A program made the translations under genes and the position numbers. From contig JACPYS010000006.1 of the NCBI GenBank assembly GCA_016195915.1, positions 62,001 to 126,000 on the forward strand: a stretch of DNA of 64,000 bases. The letters run 5' to 3'. The notes beneath the pieces are model-generated. The model saw nothing but the letters and a program-made list of their open reading frames with translations. It had not been told where the DNA came from and ran no database searches. Shown one piece after another: positions 60,243-64,000 of the stretch; the first letter of the stretch is position 1, and each line of letters opens with the position of its first letter. Source of the stretch: Betaproteobacteria bacterium (lineage in GTDB: Bacteria; Pseudomonadota; Gammaproteobacteria; Burkholderiales; SG8-39).

Positions 60243-61121
60243 GTGACTGAGTGCGCCATCCTGTTCGCCGACGTGGCCGGTAGTACCTCCCTGTATGAAA
60301 TCCTGGGCGACGAGCGCGCATTCTCGCTGATCGAGAAATGCCTAGCGTCGATGTCGGCTTGCACCCGCGATGCCGGCGGGCGGGTGGTGAAAACGATCGG
60401 CGACGCCGTCATGGCCGTGTTCCCCACCGCGGACGAAGCCGCAGGGGCGGCGACGGAAATGCAACTTGCGGCCGGCGGTCTCGGGGCCGATACCAAAGCC
60501 AAGGTCGGCCTGCGCATCGGTTTTTGCTACGGGCCCGTGGTGGAACAGGGAACCGACGTTTTCGGCGACGCCGTCAATCTTGCCTCACGCCTGTGCGACC
60601 TCGCCTCCAAGGGCGAGACCATCACATCGCGCGACACGGCGGACCGGCTCTCGCCCATCTTCCTGCCGACGCTGCGCAAGCTGTACTCCGTCCCGGTCAA
60701 GGGAAAGGAGCAGGAAGTCGAATTGATCGAAGTCCGCTGGGAGGGCAGTGTAGAGGAGGCCACTGCCATCGCGCGTGCCCTGTCGCTCGTGCCGGGCAGC
60801 TCGGTGCTGCACCTCAAGTACCGCGACGAGGAAACCCCGATGACGCGCGACCGCAGAAAGGTGACCTTCGGCCGAGACCACGAAGCGGACATCTCGATTC
60901 CCTCCCGCATGGCTTCGCGCGCGCACGCCATGATCGAGCGGCGGCGCGACAAGTTCGTCCTGATCGACCACAGCGCCAACGGCACCTACGTCACTATCGA
61001 GGGCCAACCGGAGATGACCCTGCGGCGGGAGGAATTCCCTCTGCGGGGGCACGGCTGGGTCGCGTTCGGCGCGCCGCGCGATCAAAGCACCGAAGTCGTC
61101 GAGTTCCGCTGCGAGGACTGA
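60243..61121 (+). CDS. Class III adenylate/guanylate cyclase fused to an FHA domain
   Basis: The protein has 292 residues from GTG 60243. The cyclase domain (about 1-170) has metal-binding Asp in ILFADVAGST and in KTIGDAVMAVF, the substrate-site Lys in VKTIGD, and GTDVFGDAVNLASRL with Asp, Asn and Arg for adenine and transition state, so it looks active and adenylate-type. An FHA domain (about 195-290) shows VTFGRDHEADISIPSRMASR, then HSANGTYV, which binds phosphothreonine. This couples nucleotide synthesis to a phosphoprotein, possibly a Ser/Thr kinase target. Confidence 0.88.
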   Translation: MTECAILFADVAGSTSLYEILGDERAFSLIEKCLASMSACTRDAGGRVVKTIGDAVMAVFPTADEAAGAATEMQLAAGGLGADTKAKVGLRIGFCYGPVVEQGTDVFGDAVNLASRLCDLASKGETITSRDTADRLSPIFLPTLRKLYSVPVKGKEQEVELIEVRWEGSVEEATAIARALSLVPGSSVLHLKYRDEETPMTRDRRKVTFGRDHEADISIPSRMASRAHAMIERRRDKFVLIDHSANGTYVTIEGQPEMTLRREEFPLRGHGWVAFGAPRDQSTEVVEFRCED

Positions 61122-61131
61122 CGCCGGTGCG

Positions 61132-61159
61132 GCGCGTCAGCGCGGCCGGAACGACGCGC
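61132..61159. terminator. Possible bidirectional hairpin between convergent genes
   Basis: GCGCGTC (61132-61138) pairs with GACGCGC (61153-61159) across a 14-base loop, in the 41-base gap between the convergent cyclase-FHA and peptidyl-prolyl isomerase genes. There is no T run, so termination strength is uncertain. Confidence 0.3.
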
Positions 61160-61162
61160 GGG

Positions 61163-61981
61163 TTACTCCACTTTCGCTTTCGCGCGCAGGTCGCGCACGT
61201 GCAATTCGAATTTCTGCTGGCGCAGGCGGTCTTCGATCTGTGGCTTCACTTCCGTGATCGAGGGATGCTTGATCGCACGCACGTCCTCGAGCTGGATCAC
61301 GTGCCAGCCGAACTGCGTCCGCACGGGCAAGTCGGTGTACTTGCCTTTTTCCAGCTTCACCATCACGTCGGAAAACGGCTTCACCAGCGTGGCCGGGCTC
61401 TGCCAGTCGAGATCGCCGCCACGCGATTTGGTGCCCTCGTCCTTCGACAGCTTCTGCGCCAGCTCGTCGAACTTCGCGCCTTTCTTCAGATCGGCAATCG
61501 CGGCCTTCGCCTTGTCCTCCTGTTCGACCAGGATGTGGCGTGCCTTGTACTCCTTGTCGCCCATCGTGGACTTGACGCGTTCGTACTCCTTCTGCACCTC
61601 GGCGTCAGGGACCGGGTTCTTGCGGAAGAAATCGCGCACATAGGCTTGCAGCAGCACTTCCTGGCGCACCAGGTCCATCTGCACCAGGTATTCCGCATTC
61701 CTGGTCAGGCCGGCCCGGTTGGCGTCCTGGGTGATCACCTCGCGGTTGATCAGTTCTTCGCGCACCGCGCCGCGCAGCTGCGGGCTGTCGGGCGCGCCCT
61801 GCTGGGTGCGGGCGCGAGTGAGCGCCTCGGCGCGCGACGCCGGTATCGCGACGCCGTTCACGCTTGCGATCGGCGCGGCCGCCGCACCCGGCTTGGCGCC
61901 TTTCGCTGCGTCCTGCGCGTGGGCAGGCATGATTGCAGCCGCGAGCAGCGTGGCGCAGGCGAGAGTTCGAAGTTTCATCAT
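61163..61981 (-). CDS. Periplasmic parvulin-type peptidyl-prolyl isomerase
   Basis: The protein has 272 residues with a signal peptide (about 1-23, PAHAQ) and an Ala/Lys/Gly-rich linker. The parvulin domain (about 145-240) has YKARHILVEQEDKAKAAI, LAQKLSKDEGTKSRGGDLDW and TQFGWHVIQLEDVR. It assists folding of exported proteins, like PpiC/PrsA/SurA. ATG 61981 overlaps the bolA stop, which makes it the third gene of yciB-bolA-ppiC. Confidence 0.92.
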   Translation of the reverse strand: MMKLRTLACATLLAAAIMPAHAQDAAKGAKPGAAAAPIASVNGVAIPASRAEALTRARTQQGAPDSPQLRGAVREELINREVITQDANRAGLTRNAEYLVQMDLVRQEVLLQAYVRDFFRKNPVPDAEVQKEYERVKSTMGDKEYKARHILVEQEDKAKAAIADLKKGAKFDELAQKLSKDEGTKSRGGDLDWQSPATLVKPFSDVMVKLEKGKYTDLPVRTQFGWHVIQLEDVRAIKHPSITEVKPQIEDRLRQQKFELHVRDLRAKAKVE

Positions 61982-62277
61982 CTTCCTTTCTTGGGGTGGA
62001 GCGCTTCGTCCGGGGTTTCAGCCTGGAGCGCGAGCGCATGGATCGGGTGCTGCATCAATTCGCCGAGCGCCGCGTACACCAGGCGGTGGCGCGCGACGGC
62101 GGATTTTCCTTCGAACACCGGCGAAACAATGCGAAGCCGCCAGTGCGTATGGCCTTCGGGGCGCGCTCCGGCGTGGCCGGCGTGCGCGGCACTCTCATCG
62201 AGCAGTTCCATGGACGCTGGTTTCAGCGCTGCCAAGCGGGTGCGGATCTGTGCCTCTACCCCAGTCGAGACCGTCAC
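61978..62277 (-). CDS. bolA: BolA-family protein
   Basis: The protein has 99 residues from GTG 62277. [40 protein letters not shown] (the conserved His/Phe loop) and [20 protein letters not shown] are characteristic. BolA works with monothiol glutaredoxins in iron-sulfur trafficking and affects cell shape. The start overlaps the yciB stop (GTGA), its stop overlaps the isomerase ATG. Confidence 0.92.
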   Translation of the reverse strand: MTVSTGVEAQIRTRLAALKPASMELLDESAAHAGHAGARPEGHTHWRLRIVSPVFEGKSAVARHRLVYAALGELMQHPIHALALQAETPDEALHPKKGR

Positions 62278-62813
62278 TGCTTGCTGCCTTCTTCCACATA
62301 CCGGGCGAGGAACAGGGCTTGCGCGACGACGAAGGCGAACATTAGGCCCATGCCGCCGAACAGTTTGAAATTCACCCATAGATCGGTGGAAAAGTTGAAC
62401 GCAACGTACAGGTTCGCGCCGCCCATGAAAATGAAGAATCCCACCCAGCTCCAGTGCAGCCGCGTCCACACCGCGTCGGGCAGTACCACCTGCTTGCCGA
62501 GCATGCTGCGGATCAGGTTCCTGCGGAATCCGAGCGCCATCACCGTAAGCGAGCCGGCGAACAGCCAGTACAGAACGGTCGGCTTCCACTTGATGAAGGT
62601 CTCGTTCTGCAGCACCAGGGTCGCCCCGCCGAACAGCACGATCACTGCAAGGCTCACCCACAGCATCGGGTCGATGCGTTTGCCGCGCAAGGCAAGCCAG
62701 CCGATCTGCGCGCAGGTCGCAGCGATCGCGACCCCGGTCGCCACGTAGATGTCGGTCAGCTTGAACGCGACGAAAAACAGGATGACCGGGAACAGGTCGA
62801 ACAGGAATTTCAT
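62274..62813 (-). CDS. yciB: Inner-membrane intracellular septation protein YciB
   Basis: The protein has 179 residues with five membrane helices: [19 protein letters not shown] at the start, [56 protein letters not shown] and [16 protein letters not shown], as in YciB/IspA. It takes part in envelope synthesis and division. First gene of the operon. Confidence 0.94.
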   Translation of the reverse strand: MKFLFDLFPVILFFVAFKLTDIYVATGVAIAATCAQIGWLALRGKRIDPMLWVSLAVIVLFGGATLVLQNETFIKWKPTVLYWLFAGSLTVMALGFRRNLIRSMLGKQVVLPDAVWTRLHWSWVGFFIFMGGANLYVAFNFSTDLWVNFKLFGGMGLMFAFVVAQALFLARYVEEGSKQ

Positions 62814-62876
62814 GGGGCGCGATTATCTCATGCCCGCGGGGTAACATTGACTTCCACCCCGTGAGGAGATGGAACC

Positions 62877-63275
62877 ATGGCCTTAATGAAAGCGATCGAG
62901 TACGCGCAGGCTACGCCCGAAGTCCGCGCCGTTTACGACGAAATCATGCGTACCCGCAATACCGACTGGATCAACAACTTCTGGAAGGTGCTGGCGAACG
63001 ACCCGGCACTGCTCAGGCGCATCTGGGAAAATGTCAGACAGGTGATGGCGCCGGGCGCGCTCGATCCGCTGGTGAAGGAAATGGTCTACGTCGCCGTCAG
63101 CGCGACCAACGGGTGTGAATACTGCACCTTTTCGCATACCGCCGGGGCGAGAAGCAAGGGCATGAGCGACGCGATGTTCACCGAGCTGATGGCGGTGGTC
63201 GGCCTCGCGAACGAGACCAACCGGCTGGCCAATGGTCTGCGCATCGAGGTGGACCCGCAGTTCCTGCCCCGGTGA
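62877..63275 (+). CDS. Carboxymuconolactone decarboxylase/AhpD-like protein
   Basis: The protein has 132 residues with a GAGGAG ribosome site. The AhpD-like core LVKEMVYVAVSATNGCEYC, then FSHTAGARSKGMSD, holds the CxxC and the downstream His of the redox site, suggesting peroxide or radical defence rather than decarboxylation. It is a single gene, divergent from yciB. Confidence 0.85.
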   Translation: MALMKAIEYAQATPEVRAVYDEIMRTRNTDWINNFWKVLANDPALLRRIWENVRQVMAPGALDPLVKEMVYVAVSATNGCEYCTFSHTAGARSKGMSDAMFTELMAVVGLANETNRLANGLRIEVDPQFLPR

Positions 63276-63311
63276 GGTGAATTGCCGTGCCGACAGGGGT
63301 ATGATTTGCCC

Positions 63312-64000
63312 ATGCGCAGCTTGATCGTTGCCGTGGCGTGCGGTGCGCTGGTCGCGCTGCCCGCGTTCGCACAGTCCCCGCCGGACGAGCCCAACGTGCT
63401 CGAGAGCATCGGCGGCGCCGTGCGCGGTCTGCTCAACAGCATCTTCGGCACCGAGCCCGCCAGACAGGGGCAGGCGGCGCCCCCGGAAGCTGCGAAACCG
63501 CCGGCCGCGGTAGAGCAGCCAGCGCCTGCCGCGCCGCAGGCGCAAAGTCCGCAGCAGGCACCGGGCCCACGCCAGGGGGCAGCTTCGATACCGCCCGCCG
63601 CGTTCAAGGGTACGCCGCTGGCGCGCACCTCGGACGCCGGTCTGGGCGCGGCGATCGCGAACAGCGACTTCGAGAGCGCGCAAAAGATGATCGAAAGGGG
63701 CGCCGACATCGAGGCAAAGGATTCCGGTGCGGGGGCATCCCCGCTGCACTTCGCGGTGATGAAGGGCAACCGGCCGATCATCGAGTTGCTGGTGGCCCGC
63801 GGTGCCGACGTGAACAGCCGCACCAGGAACGGCACCACGCCACTGCATACCGCGGTGCTCTATGCGCGACTCGAGGTTGCGGAATTTCTCATCGGCAAGG
63901 GTGCCAACGTGAACGCCGAGAGCGTCTCCGGCGCCACGCCTCTTGCGCTCGCCATCGCGGCGAAGAACGAGCCGATCGCTGCGCGCCTCAAGGCGCTCGG
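63312..64000 (+). CDS. Secreted ankyrin-repeat protein, 5' part (cut by window end)
   Basis: 229 codons are visible from ATG 63312 and the frame runs off the window. A signal peptide (about 1-21, PAFAQ) is followed by a Pro/Ala/Gln-rich linker (about 50-95), then ankyrin repeats: AIANSDFESAQKMIERGADI, SPLHFAVMKGNRPIIELLVA, TPLHTAVLYARLEVAEFLIG and TPLALAIAAKNEPIAARLKA. Export suggests protein-binding in the periplasm or outside the cell. Partner unknown. Confidence 0.85.
   Translation, partial: MRSLIVAVACGALVALPAFAQSPPDEPNVLESIGGAVRGLLNSIFGTEPARQGQAAPPEAAKPPAAVEQPAPAAPQAQSPQQAPGPRQGAASIPPAAFKGTPLARTSDAGLGAAIANSDFESAQKMIERGADIEAKDSGAGASPLHFAVMKGNRPIIELLVARGADVNSRTRNGTTPLHTAVLYARLEVAEFLIGKGANVNAESVSGATPLALAIAAKNEPIAARLKAL

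Overview
The window looks like a chromosomal segment of a high-GC betaproteobacterium of Burkholderiales type, possibly a metagenome-derived contig. This rests on four solute receptors of the Bug/TctC family, on the order suhB (divergent)-trmJ-cysE and yciB-bolA-ppiC, and on strong GC bias at third codon positions. No rRNA, tRNA, CRISPR array, transposase or intact phage was seen. Family calls come from reading the sequence; no database search was run.

Region by region. 1-5.6 kb: the end of a tetratricopeptide-repeat protein, threonine synthase, a membrane sensor histidine kinase, and a Ser/Thr protein kinase fused to two receiver domains. 5.6-10.3 kb, all on the minus strand: a RelE/HigA-type toxin-antitoxin pair with a clear promoter and palindromic operator, then mutS and a lipoprotein metallophosphoesterase. 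Behind the pair lie remnants of a ribbon-helix-helix gene and hsdM. 10.3-12.7 kb: a Bug receptor divergent from a glucarate dehydratase-like enzyme. 12.7-19.8 kb: a tightly overlapping five-gene envelope operon (pqiA, pqiB, pqiC, a LolA-like periplasmic protein, and an RND/MMPL transporter with a C-terminal cyclic-nucleotide-binding domain). It faces a convergent protein with two further cyclic-nucleotide-binding domains. 20.9-23.7 kb: housekeeping genes suhB, trmJ and cysE.

23.8-29.6 kb: a FadR-type GntR regulator divergent from a complete livGFHMK branched-chain-amino-acid-type ABC operon, which ends in a truncated acyl-CoA synthetase. 29.6-30.9 kb: a YqjD/YqjE-type membrane stress cluster. 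31.1-36.6 kb: a complete peptide-type ABC transporter (SBP, two permeases, two ATPases). 36.7-41.2 kb: an accessory stretch with a Uma2 endonuclease-like gene, a DUF899 protein, a dead ABC substrate-binding gene, a TumE-TumA-type pair, a winged-helix-like hypothetical, and a second HigBA-like pair whose toxin carries a stop codon. Two fragments of a decayed second dppF tail lie about 2.8 kb apart around part of this stretch.

41.4-52.4 kb: a di-heme peroxidase, a C45-type hydrolase, and two operons built around Bug receptors. One has two polysaccharide-deacetylase-family proteins; the other has amidohydrolase, two Bug receptors, methyltransferase, N-formylglutamate amidohydrolase and an AstE/aspartoacylase. 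These suggest scavenging of acylated amino acids or related amides. 52.4-57.0 kb: a promoter and tandem glycine riboswitch ahead of gcvH-gcvP-gcvT. 57.1-64.0 kb: small hypotheticals, an orphan peptide-type SBP with a macrodomain protein upstream, a class III cyclase fused to an FHA domain, yciB-bolA-ppiC, an AhpD-like protein, and the start of a secreted ankyrin-repeat protein cut by the window edge.

The most interesting signals are the PqiABC-LolA-RND-cNMP operon with its neighbouring cyclic-nucleotide sensors, the kinase/double-receiver fusion beside a histidine kinase, the toxin-antitoxin operator directly upstream of mutS, and the split dppF remnant around an accessory insertion.
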